Assembly: GCA_017469955.1 (NCBI GenBank)
Contig: JAFUFJ010000012.1
Coordinates: 1-64,000, forward strand
Source: Prevotella sp.
Lineage (GTDB): Bacteria > Bacteroidota > Bacteroidia > Bacteroidales > Bacteroidaceae
Reading direction: 5' to 3'
DNA: 64,000 bases
Positions 15,134 through 24,044 of this stretch are shown here, in pieces (within the stretch, counting starts at the first letter, position 1; every line of letters starts with the position of its first letter). The notes under the pieces were generated by a model. It was not told the DNA's origin. It saw only the letters and a program-made list of their open reading frames with translations, and did not search any database. The translations under genes and the position numbers were made by a program.

Positions 15134-18100
15134 TTAGTACGTCAATTGAATGTTGAACGCGAATACTCTCGAAAGTGGATATTTCAGTGCATCATAGCCG
15201 CCACACTCTGGGTCTACCCCCGAGTAATGGGTGATAGTAAACAGATTTTCACCGCTGACTGACACCTTCAAACGGCTGCCACGATCATTGAAATGAGCAA
15301 TGCTGCGAAGCGCATCCGTAAGGTCATAGCCCAGCGTAATGTTCTTCAGACGCAGATAAGAGGCACTTTCCAGATAGTAAGTCGACGGCATTGTCCAGTT
15401 TTGATTAGGATCGTTCTTCGAGAGACGGGGTATGTTTGAATCCGTATTGGTTGGACTCCAAGCATTGAGAATGTCCTGAGAACGGTTGAATTCTCCCTCA
15501 ACATCGCTCAGGATAGAATACTTGGCAATGTTGTATGCCTGTGCCTTCCCGACGCCTTGCAGCTGGATACCGAACGAGAATTTTCTCCAATCAAATCCAC
15601 CTTGCAGGTTATATGTCACCTTAGGTGTGGCAGATCCCACATATTGGCGGTCCTTAGACGGGTCGATATTTCCATCACCGTCATAGTCAACAAACCACAA
15701 GTCGCCAAGCTGAGCATTGGGTTGAGCCTTGCGAGCCTCTGCAAGATCGGCTTCATTCTTGATGACTCCGTTGCTCTTCACAAGGTAGAATTCATCCATT
15801 GGGCCGTCAAGATGGCTCTGATAGCAATAGTCTACGAGGCGGTATCCACCTCCACCTTGCCATACAGCCTCAGGATCGTTGCCGATATTGGATATCCAGT
15901 TCTTCAAGAATGCTACGTTTCCTGTTACCCAATAGCCAAAGTCATTGTTGATCTTGTCACGCCAAGTGGCCGTAAACTCAAAGCCACGGTTGCTGACTTC
16001 ACCGAGATTAATCTTACGAGCATCAAAGCCTATATAGTTTGGCCAGTCTGTTGTTTGGTCCTGAATAAGGTCTTTTGTCTTCTTCATGAAGAAGTCTGCA
16101 GATACAGAAAGACGGTTCTTCAAGAATGCAGCATCAAGACCAATGTTCCATTGATTTGACGTTTCCCATGTAAGCAACGGGTTCAAGGAGCGACCAAGAT
16201 ACACGAAGTTGTTGTACAACTGGTTGGTGGCTGCACCATACCAAGCCTGTTCGTTCCAGAAAGAAGTGCTGAGGGTGGCACTCTTGTAGTTCATTCCGAT
16301 AGAACCAAGGTTACCTACCTTACCCCAAGATGCACGAAGTTTCAGCAAGTTAATGGCTTCTGTCTTCGGGAAGAAGCTCTCATTGGATATTTTCCATGCA
16401 GCAGTGAAGGCAGGGAAGGTTCCGCTGTTGTGTCCTTCAGGCAGGCGTCCTGCCCAGTCTTTGCGAATGCTTGCAGTAATAAAATAGCGGTCGTCATATG
16501 AATAGGAGAGACGCCCGATGACGGCAACGTTGGCATCTGGACCGGTAAGCCAGTCTGAAGTACTTGTACCGCTGGCATACTTCATGTATTGAAGGTAGTT
16601 GATTTCGTTGGCAAATCCATAACCTGTAGCATCAAAACCACGAGACTTGTAATAATCAGTGGTGACTGCTGCGAGGGCACCCAAGGTGTGTTTACCGAAT
16701 GAATTGTCATAGGTCAGCGTGTTTTCGGTCTTCCACTGGTCGGTACGATAGCTTTGTTCATAGAGAGTATTGGAAAGTTCTGGTTTTCCAACCTCATCAC
16801 GTATCGGGGTAAAGCCTTTATAATAATAGGCATCTTGGAAATAAGTCAGGCGACTCATGAACTTCAGACCGGTGATGATGTTCTTGATAGTCAGCGTAGT
16901 GGTTGACTTCATCGAGTTGTTCTTATTGTAGATGTTTTCAGCCTTAAGCAGGCGTATGGGGTTGATGGCGTCGCCATGTGCGTCTGCAAAGTTAGATCCA
17001 TACTGAGCAATGTATGCCGGATCTTCGGTTGTCGTTCCTCCGTATGTGCCGTCAAGCGGATTGTAGACTGTGGCAGAGCTTGGCATATAGATGGCAGACA
17101 TATAGGTTCCCGAGTAGCCAGAATCAGTATTTGTAGAACGGCTGCTGCTGTTACCATAGTAGAGGTCTTCACCTACACTGACATACTTGCCAAGTTCATA
17201 GTTGCCTACATACTTCACACTGATGTCCTTGTTGAAGGTATTAACAAGTGTTCCGTCTACATTTGAAATATTAAGCGACAGGCGATGCTGGCTCATCTCC
17301 GTACCACTCTCCAAAGCAACGTTATGACGCTGGTAGAGAGCTGTGCGGAAAATCTCGTCAACCCAGTCAGTACGTGTAGTGCCAATCCAAGGGTTCACAG
17401 AGGGATCCCATGCCGATGGCAACGAGATACCTGCGTTTGCATACGACTGCTTGCGCATTTCCATTTCTTCTTCGGCAGTAAGGCCGTGGACAAGGTTTGT
17501 CGGAGTCTTCACGCCGAACGTTCCATTATAGTTAATACGGGTCTCACCCTTCTTTGCACGTTTTGTCGTTACGAGCACGACACCTCCGGCACCTGACTGA
17601 GCACCATAAATAGCGGCAGATGCAGCATCCTTCAAAACAACGATGCTTTCTACGTCATCCATGTCGAATGAGCCACCAGGCACTCCGTCAACGACCCACA
17701 GAACGGCGTCGTTAGACGAACCCTTACCACGTATTACCATACTGGCGCCCTTGGCTCCATCATTCTGTACAGTCACGCCAGGTATCTGACCTTGCAACAT
17801 TGCGGTAGCACCTTGAATGGCTCGCGTCTGCAATTGCGGAATGTTTTCAACCACACCTACAGAGGCCGACAGGTCTTGCTTACGGGCTTGTGCACCATAA
17901 CCGAGTGCAACGACTTCGTCGAGCATGAGGTTGTCCTCTTCCATCTGGACAGCCACATTGCGACCATTGACCTTCACCTGTTGGGTTTTGTAGCCAATAG
18001 ATGAAATTTCAAGTGTCTGACCGGCCTTGGCTTCGATGGCGAAGTTACCGTCAATATCGGTAACCGTACCGCCTTGCTGGCCTACAACACGAACAGTAGC

Positions 18101-18298
18101 TCCGATGACTGGCTCACCGGTTGCGTCTTTCACGGTACCTACTACCTTCTGGTCTTGCTGCTGAATGCCCTGCACACCATTGGTGTCTGCATTGGCTGTC
18201 ATAGCAAAAGAAGGAGCAAGGAATGTGAACACTGAAAATGCGGCTATCTTCAATAACCGGCATTTGCAACATGTAGATTGCTTTCTTTTTTCCATCAT
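15134..18298 (-). CDS. SusC/RagA-family TonB-linked outer-membrane transporter
   Basis: A 1054-residue TonB-dependent transporter. Order of parts: signal peptide (ending MTANA), a carboxypeptidase-regulatory-like domain at about residues 50-125 (GTVKDATGEPVIGATV), a TonB box-like stretch with DEVVALGYG, the plug (about 135-260, with VVDGVPGG and IVVLKDAASAAIYG), and a 22-strand barrel ending FNIQLTY. The frame opens at 18355 with a Tyr/Phe-rich stretch, but the signal peptide and the promoter support 18298. It imports the ligand captured by the downstream SusD. No sigma/anti-sigma pair or hybrid two-component regulator lies next to it. Confidence 0.94.
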   Translation of the reverse strand: MMEKRKQSTCCKCRLLKIAAFSVFTFLAPSFAMTANADTNGVQGIQQQDQKVVGTVKDATGEPVIGATVRVVGQQGGTVTDIDGNFAIEAKAGQTLEISSIGYKTQQVKVNGRNVAVQMEEDNLMLDEVVALGYGAQARKQDLSASVGVVENIPQLQTRAIQGATAMLQGQIPGVTVQNDGAKGASMVIRGKGSSNDAVLWVVDGVPGGSFDMDDVESIVVLKDAASAAIYGAQSGAGGVVLVTTKRAKKGETRINYNGTFGVKTPTNLVHGLTAEEEMEMRKQSYANAGISLPSAWDPSVNPWIGTTRTDWVDEIFRTALYQRHNVALESGTEMSQHRLSLNISNVDGTLVNTFNKDISVKYVGNYELGKYVSVGEDLYYGNSSSRSTNTDSGYSGTYMSAIYMPSSATVYNPLDGTYGGTTTEDPAYIAQYGSNFADAHGDAINPIRLLKAENIYNKNNSMKSTTTLTIKNIITGLKFMSRLTYFQDAYYYKGFTPIRDEVGKPELSNTLYEQSYRTDQWKTENTLTYDNSFGKHTLGALAAVTTDYYKSRGFDATGYGFANEINYLQYMKYASGTSTSDWLTGPDANVAVIGRLSYSYDDRYFITASIRKDWAGRLPEGHNSGTFPAFTAAWKISNESFFPKTEAINLLKLRASWGKVGNLGSIGMNYKSATLSTSFWNEQAWYGAATNQLYNNFVYLGRSLNPLLTWETSNQWNIGLDAAFLKNRLSVSADFFMKKTKDLIQDQTTDWPNYIGFDARKINLGEVSNRGFEFTATWRDKINNDFGYWVTGNVAFLKNWISNIGNDPEAVWQGGGGYRLVDYCYQSHLDGPMDEFYLVKSNGVIKNEADLAEARKAQPNAQLGDLWFVDYDGDGNIDPSKDRQYVGSATPKVTYNLQGGFDWRKFSFGIQLQGVGKAQAYNIAKYSILSDVEGEFNRSQDILNAWSPTNTDSNIPRLSKNDPNQNWTMPSTYYLESASYLRLKNITLGYDLTDALRSIAHFNDRGSRLKVSVSGENLFTITHYSGVDPECGGYDALKYPLSRVFAFNIQLTY

Positions 18299-18375
18299 GT
18301 TTGATTTAAGTTTGTTGTAAAAAAAATAATAATATATTGCTTTATTTTGTAGCATAGATATTTAGATTATTGGTG

Positions 18376-18407
18376 CAAAAGTAACGAAAAAAATATTTAT
18401 TTACAAA
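18376..18407 (-). promoter_or_regulatory. promoter of the first susCD operon
   Basis: On the minus strand TTTG (18407-18404) is followed after 20 bases by TACTTTTG (18383-18376). The start point would lie near 18370, about 70 nt before the SusC ATG at 18298. 18408-18786 has no supported gene: a minus-strand frame at 18710-18438 is unlike any protein I know. Confidence 0.7.
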
Positions 18408-18855
18408 TTTTCAGAGAAGAAAATATTGTCACGCGATTTATTTTTTCATGTGTGCGAGCACAACAAGAATATAAAATGTAAACCTGTAGATTTCACGATG
18501 ACTATTGTGGAAAAATCGGCCATCATCGGTCATTGCTTTCCGTGTGAGCATTGAGACTTTCGGCCAGGAAGAGACAGCATGAAGAGTGGGGATTGCCTGC
18601 CTTCCTGCCTTGAAATCGGCCCATCGAGGCACATCATGTGATTCCGGGCAGCGGACAAACCTGCCGGTTTTGCAAAGTAGGGTTTGCAGTTTTCTGTTTC
18701 GCGCGTACATTATATTATTATATTGCGGGAATTTTGAGAAAAAGAAACCTTAAAAAATGTATTTTCCTATGCCGTGAGAAATTAAAATGTTAAATTTGCA
18801 AGCGGTTTTGATAACCATGGCTTTTGAAGACGTTTTTTAAACTTTAGATATCATT

Positions 18856-19866
18856 ATGGTTAATTACAAAGATCTCGGCCTGGTGAACACTCGTGATATG
18901 TTTGCCCGTGCCATCAACGGCGGTTATGCCATTCCTGCATTCAACTTCAACAACATGGAGCAGCTGCAGGCCATCATCAAGGCTTCTTCTGACCTGAAGA
19001 GCCCGGTCATTCTCCAAGTTTCAAAGGGTGCTCGCAACTATGCCAACCAGACACTGCTGCGCTACATGGCCCAGGGTGCTGTGGAATATGCCAAGGAGCT
19101 GGGGTGCAACCATCCTGAAATTGCCCTCCATCTGGACCACGGTGACAGCTTTGAACTCTGTAAGAGCTGCGTAGACTTTGGTTTCTCAAGCGTGATGATC
19201 GACGGTTCTGCACTGCCTTATGAGGAGAATGTGGCACTGACCAAGAAGGTTGTTGAGTATGCTCACCAGTTTGATGTGACTGTAGAAGGCGAACTTGGTG
19301 TGCTTGCCGGTGTAGAGGATGAGGTGGCCTCAGAGGTTTCTCACTACACAAAGCCTGAGGAAGTAATCGACTTCGTCAGCCGTACAGGCGTCGACTCGCT
19401 TGCTATTTCCATCGGTACCAGCCACGGAGCTTACAAGTTTACCCGCGAGCAGTGTACCATCGATCCTCAGACAGGCAAGCTCGTTCCTCCTCCATTGGCA
19501 TTCGACGTGCTCGACGCCATCATGGAGAAACTGCCAGGGTTCCCCATCGTGCTCCATGGTTCAAGCTCTGTTCCACAGGAGTATGTCGACATCATCAACC
19601 AGTATGGCGGTAAGTTGCCCGATGCAGTAGGTATTCCTGAAGAGCAGCTCCGTAAGGCTGCCAAGAGTGCTGTCTGCAAGATCAACATCGACTCTGACTC
19701 TCGTCTGGCCTTTACAGCTGCCGTTCGTAAGGTATTTGCAGAGAAGCCTGGTGAGTTCGATCCGCGCAAATACTGCGGTCCTGCACGCGACTTGATGATC
19801 GAGCTCTACAGCCACAAGATCAAGGAAGTGCTCGGTTCAGACAACAAACTGGCCCAGCTCGACTGA
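18856..19866 (+). CDS. fba: class II fructose-bisphosphate aldolase
   Basis: A 336-residue zinc-dependent aldolase that splits fructose 1,6-bisphosphate into glyceraldehyde 3-phosphate and dihydroxyacetone phosphate in glycolysis, and reverses this in gluconeogenesis. Seen: PAFNFNNMEQ at the N terminus, the zinc/catalytic segment HLDHGDSFE near residue 90, VEGELGVLAG, SIGTSHGAYKF, and LHGSSSVPQEY with a zinc His. The length and these segments match class II aldolases of Bacteroidetes. The gene is monocistronic, with a TAAATTTG -7 box at about 18790 and a strong terminator just after it. The start is clear because no other ATG precedes the family N terminus. Confidence 0.95.
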   Translation: MVNYKDLGLVNTRDMFARAINGGYAIPAFNFNNMEQLQAIIKASSDLKSPVILQVSKGARNYANQTLLRYMAQGAVEYAKELGCNHPEIALHLDHGDSFELCKSCVDFGFSSVMIDGSALPYEENVALTKKVVEYAHQFDVTVEGELGVLAGVEDEVASEVSHYTKPEEVIDFVSRTGVDSLAISIGTSHGAYKFTREQCTIDPQTGKLVPPPLAFDVLDAIMEKLPGFPIVLHGSSSVPQEYVDIINQYGGKLPDAVGIPEEQLRKAAKSAVCKINIDSDSRLAFTAAVRKVFAEKPGEFDPRKYCGPARDLMIELYSHKIKEVLGSDNKLAQLD

Positions 19867-19887
19867 TAAAGTCTTGCACATAAGAAC

Positions 19888-19923
19888 AAAAAGCGGAACG
19901 GCCCAAGGGCTGTTCCGCTTTTG
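19888..19923 (+). terminator. Rho-independent terminator of fba
   Basis: AAGCGGAACGGCCC (19891-19904) pairs with GGGCTGTTCCGCTT (19907-19920) with one G-T pair. It is followed by TTGTTTT, 22 bp after the aldolase stop. Confidence 0.85.
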
Positions 19924-20063
19924 TTTTCCTAAGGAGGTGTATGACGGACAGGGCTATTTCGGGCCTGTTCCGTCATGCAGGCGAGGGTCTCCTTGCCATG
20001 GCGAGGCCCCTTTCATCTGCCTGCCGGCTTACCTTTTCGGCCGGACTGACGCTCTTTGAGTCT

Positions 20064-20170
20064 GAGAAAGCTAAGCGTTTAGCCCGAGAAGTCTTAGGGT
20101 TCTTGCCAAGAAAGCTATCCTTTCTCGCCAATAACGCTATGGATTCTGGGGCAGAAAGGATAGCTTTCTC
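20064..20170. repeat. 107-bp lattice element
   Basis: Units start at 20064, 20086, 20108, 20130 and 20152 (22, 22, 22, 22, 19 bp). The trinucleotide words at unit positions 6-8 are AGC, GTC, AGC, CGC, AGG. The outermost 10 bp (GAGAAAGCTA) are inverted at the other end. It lies between the convergent aldolase and permease genes. Confidence 0.9.
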
Positions 20171-20284
20171 GTCCATGGAGAATGGCTCGTCAGGAATGAA
20201 GCCTTTCCTGTCTCCGCACCAAGTGGCAGACTTTTTGCAGAGGCAAAGCCTTCTTGCGACCCTTCATTCCTGATGGTCAGTGGT

Positions 20285-21493
20285 TCATTCGCCTCCTTCT
20301 TCCTGCTTGTTCCTCACCAGTCGGGCTGCATAGCAGAGCACTACTGCGAAGCCTAACAGCGGTATCACGAAGGGAAGCACGAGGTTGGTGCGGTCGGCCA
20401 CATAGCCCATCAGCAGAAATCCGCAGCCTCCGACGGGCGTCATCATCAGCACTGAGCCGGCCGTCTTTGTCAGACTGCCCAGACCTCTCACAGCCAACGA
20501 AAAGATGGTTGGGAACATGATGGCTTCAAACAGGTAGTTGAGAATCAGTGCTACGAGCGAAACGGTGCCGAGATCGAGCAGCACCACGAGCATGCAGGCC
20601 ACCGTTCCCACGGCACACCAGAGCAGCATCACCTCGGCTCTGACCGTGCGCATCACCCACGAACCGATAAACCTTCCGGCCATGAAGATGACCAATGCCA
20701 GGGAGATGACACGCGAAGCTGAGAGCTTGTCCATGAGGTTCTGGCCCGTAACGAAGTTGACAAAGTAGCTGTTGATCGATATTTCAGCCACTTCATAGGC
20801 CAGCAAGGCCAGCAGGCCGAAGACGAACATCGGGTGGGTGAAGAGCTTTCCAAGTCCGCCCGCCTGCCCGTTGTCGTCGTCATGGGCTATCTCCGGCAGG
20901 TCGACTCGGCTGAACACAAGGGCTATCAGCACCACGACGACGCCAATCACGGTATAAGGAACGGCCACGTCGCCTCCCGTTCCATCGCTGCTGAACAGAA
21001 ACTGGCCGACGATGAGCGTAGCCAAGAAGCAGCCCATTCCGTTGAATGTCTGCGAAAGATTCAACCTGCTCGAGGAGGTTTCCCTCGACCCGAGTTCCGT
21101 GACATAGGGGTTGGCTGCCGTTTCAAGGAACGTCAGTCCGCAGCCTATCACGAACAAGGCGCCCAGAAAAGCATGGAAAGTACCCCATGAAGAGGCCGGA
21201 ATGAAGGCCAGGGCACCGGCTCCGAAGAGCAGCAAGCCAAGCACTACCCCGCGACGATAGCCGTAACGGTTGATGAACAATCCGGCCGGAATAGCCATCA
21301 GAAAATAACCCAAGTAGGTCGTAACCTGTATCCATGCCGACTGGGCAATGGAGATGTGCAGTTCGTCTTGAAAATGTTTGTTGAGCACGTCTAAGATGGC
21401 TCGTGCGAAGCCCCACAAGAAAAAGAGCGTAGTAATCAGGACAAACGGCACCACGTAGCGTCTGTCTGTCAGTTTGGGTTGGTTGCTGTTCAT
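20285..21493 (-). CDS. MFS sugar permease, FucP/GluP (FHS) family
   Basis: A 402-residue inner-membrane protein with 12 predicted hydrophobic segments. The N terminus has FFLWGFARAILDVLNKHFQ, a hallmark of the fucose/glucose/galactose:H+ symporter family, followed by GYFLMAIPAGLFINRYGYRRG and GLTFLETAANPYVTELG. These are shared with FucP and GluP. It probably imports a monosaccharide with protons. The gene stands alone, 71 bp after the aquaporin start region on the same strand but separated from it by a terminator. Which sugar is carried cannot be decided. Confidence 0.9.
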   Translation of the reverse strand: MNSNQPKLTDRRYVVPFVLITTLFFLWGFARAILDVLNKHFQDELHISIAQSAWIQVTTYLGYFLMAIPAGLFINRYGYRRGVVLGLLLFGAGALAFIPASSWGTFHAFLGALFVIGCGLTFLETAANPYVTELGSRETSSSRLNLSQTFNGMGCFLATLIVGQFLFSSDGTGGDVAVPYTVIGVVVVLIALVFSRVDLPEIAHDDDNGQAGGLGKLFTHPMFVFGLLALLAYEVAEISINSYFVNFVTGQNLMDKLSASRVISLALVIFMAGRFIGSWVMRTVRAEVMLLWCAVGTVACMLVVLLDLGTVSLVALILNYLFEAIMFPTIFSLAVRGLGSLTKTAGSVLMMTPVGGCGFLLMGYVADRTNLVLPFVIPLLGFAVVLCYAARLVRNKQEEGGE

Positions 21494-21515
21494 TGTGTAT
21501 GTTATCTGAAGACAA

Positions 21516-21548
21516 TAAAAAGAGGGGAGCGTCCTGCGACACTCCCCC
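21516..21548 (-). terminator. terminator of the aquaporin gene
   Basis: AGGGGAG-c-GTC (21523-21533) pairs with GAC-a-CTCCCC (21538-21547) around a 4-nt loop. On the minus strand it is followed by TTTTTA. It begins 17 bp after the aquaporin stop. Confidence 0.75.
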
Positions 21549-21564
21549 TATAGAAAACGCAGAG

Positions 21565-22239
21565 TTACTTCTCTGCTGGCTCGAGAACCTTCCACACTAA
21601 AGCGGCCAATGCACCGCCTACGAACGGACCAACGATGAACACCCAGAGCTCAGAAAGAGCCTGACCTCCCTCAAAGAGAGCAGGACCGATCGAACGAGCA
21701 GGGTTCACTGAAGTGCCGGTGAAGTGGATACCTACGAGATGAATCAGAATCAACGACAGACCAATGGCCAGACCTGCGAAGTTGTTGGTTGCGCCATTTG
21801 TCTTTGCCGTAGCACCAAGCACTACGAGCACGAAGATGAACGTGAGCACGATTTCGACTACGAGACCGTTGGTCGTGCCAAAAGCACAAGCGTTGGCACC
21901 CGTCGACGTGGTCACCACTGCACTCGGATCAAGAGCAACAATGCCTGCTAACACGGCTGCAGCAAGGATGGCTCCGATGACCTGGAACAACATATAATAG
22001 CCACAATCCTTAGCATTCATGCGCCCACTCAGATAAACTCCAAGGGTAATTGCCGGATTGATGTGGCAACCAGAGATGCCCCCGATGGTGTATGCCATTG
22101 AGACAACTGCCAGACCAAAGGCGACAGCGGTTCCTACGATGGCTGCGGTATCTTGGCCACAACCCAAAGCAACGGCTGCTCCGCAGCCTAAGAATGTAAG
22201 TACGAACGTACCCACGAGTTCTGCTAAATACTTTTTCAT
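21565..22239 (-). CDS. aqpZ: aquaporin Z-like water channel
   Basis: A 224-residue MIP-family channel with six membrane spans and two half-helices that carry the NPA boxes: HINPAITLG near residue 65 and TSVNPARSIGPA near residue 190. The Arg after the second NPA and the His in the HLVG segment fit the narrow selectivity filter of water-selective AqpZ rather than a glycerol facilitator (which would have Asp after NPAR). The start MKKYLAEL at 22239 is preferred over the ATG three codons upstream, as homologues begin MKKYxAEFxGT. The promoter at 22402-22433 leaves a leader of about 160 nt. Confidence 0.92.
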   Translation of the reverse strand: MKKYLAELVGTFVLTFLGCGAAVALGCGQDTAAIVGTAVAFGLAVVSMAYTIGGISGCHINPAITLGVYLSGRMNAKDCGYYMLFQVIGAILAAAVLAGIVALDPSAVVTTSTGANACAFGTTNGLVVEIVLTFIFVLVVLGATAKTNGATNNFAGLAIGLSLILIHLVGIHFTGTSVNPARSIGPALFEGGQALSELWVFIVGPFVGGALAALVWKVLEPAEK

Positions 22240-22401
22240 AACAATCACTTTTAATAAATTAATAGATGTATTTATAACGCAAAAAGTCCTGTTTTATTGT
22301 ATCTTCCGGCAGATTTCCAGTGGGTCTGACGGGGAAATTCCATAGGGTTTACACCCATTTTCACGGCCGTCCGACTGGCGAGACCTGCCTTCTATCCGTG
22401 A

Positions 22402-22433
22402 CAAAGATATGCATTTTCCCTGTTATCTGCAAA
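22402..22433 (-). promoter_or_regulatory. promoter of aqpZ
   Basis: On the minus strand TTTG (22433-22430), then 20 bases, then TATCTTTG (22409-22402). The resulting leader of roughly 160 nt is long for this genome; I see no known riboswitch in it. 22434-22730 holds nothing I can support. Confidence 0.65.
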
Positions 22434-22730
22434 ATTTAACGGAGAAAACTGCCTAAAAACTTTTCTGCACGGCCGTTTCTTCGCAACTGCAACGCCATGC
22501 CATAATGACTTCTGACGGTAGGCCCAAGCGACAGGAAGCGGAGGGACGAGACTCGGAAAAAGACTGACAGAAAGTGTTAAAGACGCCGGTTTCGTGACGC
22601 GAAAACGGTGATTCCTGGGCAGAGAACTGAAAATCGACGCCGAAAAACGTATTTTCTTTTAAAACCGTCACTCGACTGATTTCCAGACGTTTGCAATTCT
22701 TTCTACCCATTATCTCTTGCGGTTGGCAAA

Positions 22731-22837
22731 AAGAAAGCTAAGCCTTATCGGCCAGAAACCTTAGCTTTCTTGCCCGCAAACGGGGCCTTTATGGCCCAGA
22801 TTCCTTCGGAAAATAGACGAGAAAGGGCAGCTTTCTC
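22731..22837. repeat. 107-bp lattice element, partly degenerate
   Basis: Unit starts 22731, 22753, 22775, 22797, 22819. Units 1, 2 and 5 are clear pseudo-palindromes; unit 5 is GAGAAAGGGCAGCTTTCTC. Unit 3 starts CGCAAACG, and unit 4 starts CAGATTCC as in the 2657 copy. Total length is again exactly 107 bp. It lies in the divergent region between aqpZ and the Nim-like gene. Confidence 0.8.
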
Positions 22838-23023
22838 GGCAGGAAGCTGTCGGTTTCAACAGAAAAACGGGCTGGAAACCGAAAGAAAAGCCCATATATT
22901 CACGACGAAAACGACAAGGCATCAAATCAGAAAGTGTTAACGAGGAAAAGAAAAATCTTGCCATTCCAGCCCTTCCACAACGCTTGAAACCTTCGGGAAA
23001 CGACAGAAAAAACACCCTGACAC

Positions 23024-23054
23024 TTGCCCATTAGGCAGGAAAATCGTACCTTTG
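23024..23054 (+). promoter_or_regulatory. promoter of the Nim-like gene
   Basis: TTG (23024-23026), 20 bases, then TACCTTTG (23047-23054). Transcription would start near 23060, which rules out the upstream ATG at 23052 as the start codon and supports 23118. Confidence 0.65.
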
Positions 23055-23117
23055 TATGGCAACATGGGACAAAAGGAGAAAAAGAACATCAAGCCATCAC
23101 ACGCAGAAAACCGACAT

Positions 23118-23645
23118 ATGAGAAAGAAAAACAGAGAGATGGATGCCGTCTTCGCCTTGGAAGTAATGGACAAGGCGCCCTACATCACGGTCAGCTTTAC
23201 ACGGCCCGACGGCCGTCCATACGGCGTTCCACTGTCATTAGCACGCACCGACGAGCGGACGTTCTACTTCCATTGCGCTCAGGAAGGCGAGAAATTAGAC
23301 TGTATTGCAGCCCATCCCACGGTGGCTTTGTCGGCTGTCACGCGGTGCAGCCCTACGGTTGGTCCGAAAGACGGCAGCTTTACACTCCAATATAAGTCAG
23401 CCATGGCAGTGGGAAAAGCCGGGATCGTGACCGGCAGAGCAGAGAAAATCGAAGCGCTTCGGGCCATTTGCCAGCGATTTCTGCCACTACACATGGACGC
23501 TTTCGACACGGCCATTGAGCGCAGTCTTGACCGGACAGCCGTAGTAAGGATTTCACTGACCGAACCTCCGACGGGCAAACAAAAGCTTTACGGCAAGGAC
23601 GGTGAGGAAACAACCTCGGCAAATGGCATGGAAAAGGAAATATAG
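23118..23645 (+). CDS. Nim-like pyridoxamine 5'-phosphate oxidase-family flavoprotein
   Basis: A 175-residue FMN-binding split-barrel protein starting MRKKNREMDAVFALEVMDKA. The pattern MRxKxREM, then YxxxxFxxPDGRPYGVPLSL and FHCAxEGxKLDCI, is that of the Nim family, some members of which (NimA-F) are linked to nitroimidazole resistance in Bacteroides. Most chromosomal relatives have no proven role, so no resistance is claimed. The start is set by the promoter at 23024-23054. Its 3' end overlaps the next gene by 23 bp, which implies translational coupling to the zinc-ribbon protein. Confidence 0.85.
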   Translation: MRKKNREMDAVFALEVMDKAPYITVSFTRPDGRPYGVPLSLARTDERTFYFHCAQEGEKLDCIAAHPTVALSAVTRCSPTVGPKDGSFTLQYKSAMAVGKAGIVTGRAEKIEALRAICQRFLPLHMDAFDTAIERSLDRTAVVRISLTEPPTGKQKLYGKDGEETTSANGMEKEI

Positions 23646-23916
23646 ATGCGCCACATGCGGCTATGAAGCCGACGTGTATGACGGGCGCGGACTGTTTCGT
23701 CAGCAGATAACCTCCGTCTTATGTACCGACTGCAACAGCATCCAGAACATCGTCGTTGGGGGTATTATCGCTGATGTGGCACCGTCATACCGGAGCGAAG
23801 TGGGGAGGTTGTGCCCGCAATGCGGGAGCGACTGCATCAGGATATGGGACAGGAAGACCTGCCCCAAGTGCCAAGGAAAGATGGAAGATAGCGGAGAAAA
23901 GGAGTTCTGGACGTGA
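23623..23916 (+). CDS. small double zinc-ribbon protein
   Basis: A 97-residue protein starting MAWKRKYRCATCGYEAD. It has four CxxC pairs: CATCG and CTDC, then CPQCG and CPKC. These look like two rubredoxin-type or zinc-ribbon knuckle pairs that hold one or two zinc ions. The family is not one I can name. An ATG seven codons upstream is possible; I chose the one at 23623 because the zinc-ribbon fold begins right after it. It overlaps the flavoprotein gene, so the two are probably made together. Confidence 0.7.
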   Translation: MAWKRKYRCATCGYEADVYDGRGLFRQQITSVLCTDCNSIQNIVVGGIIADVAPSYRSEVGRLCPQCGSDCIRIWDRKTCPKCQGKMEDSGEKEFWT

Positions 23917-24044
23917 GGAACGGGCAGGGAACAACGGCTCCACAGACTGCAAACAGCGATTTTCCCTATTCCTCTGCAACATGAAAAACAAGTATTGAGA
24001 CCCTCAGAGACAACGGTTGAGCCACCAAAGCCGCATGCATCATC

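Noticed and set aside
18438-18710. A 90-codon minus-strand frame in the susC-fba gap
   Set aside because: No homology that I can recognise and no promoter or neighbour support.
20064-20170. CRISPR array
   Set aside because: The 22-bp units have no alternating identical repeats and unique spacers, the array is always five units long, and no cas genes are present.
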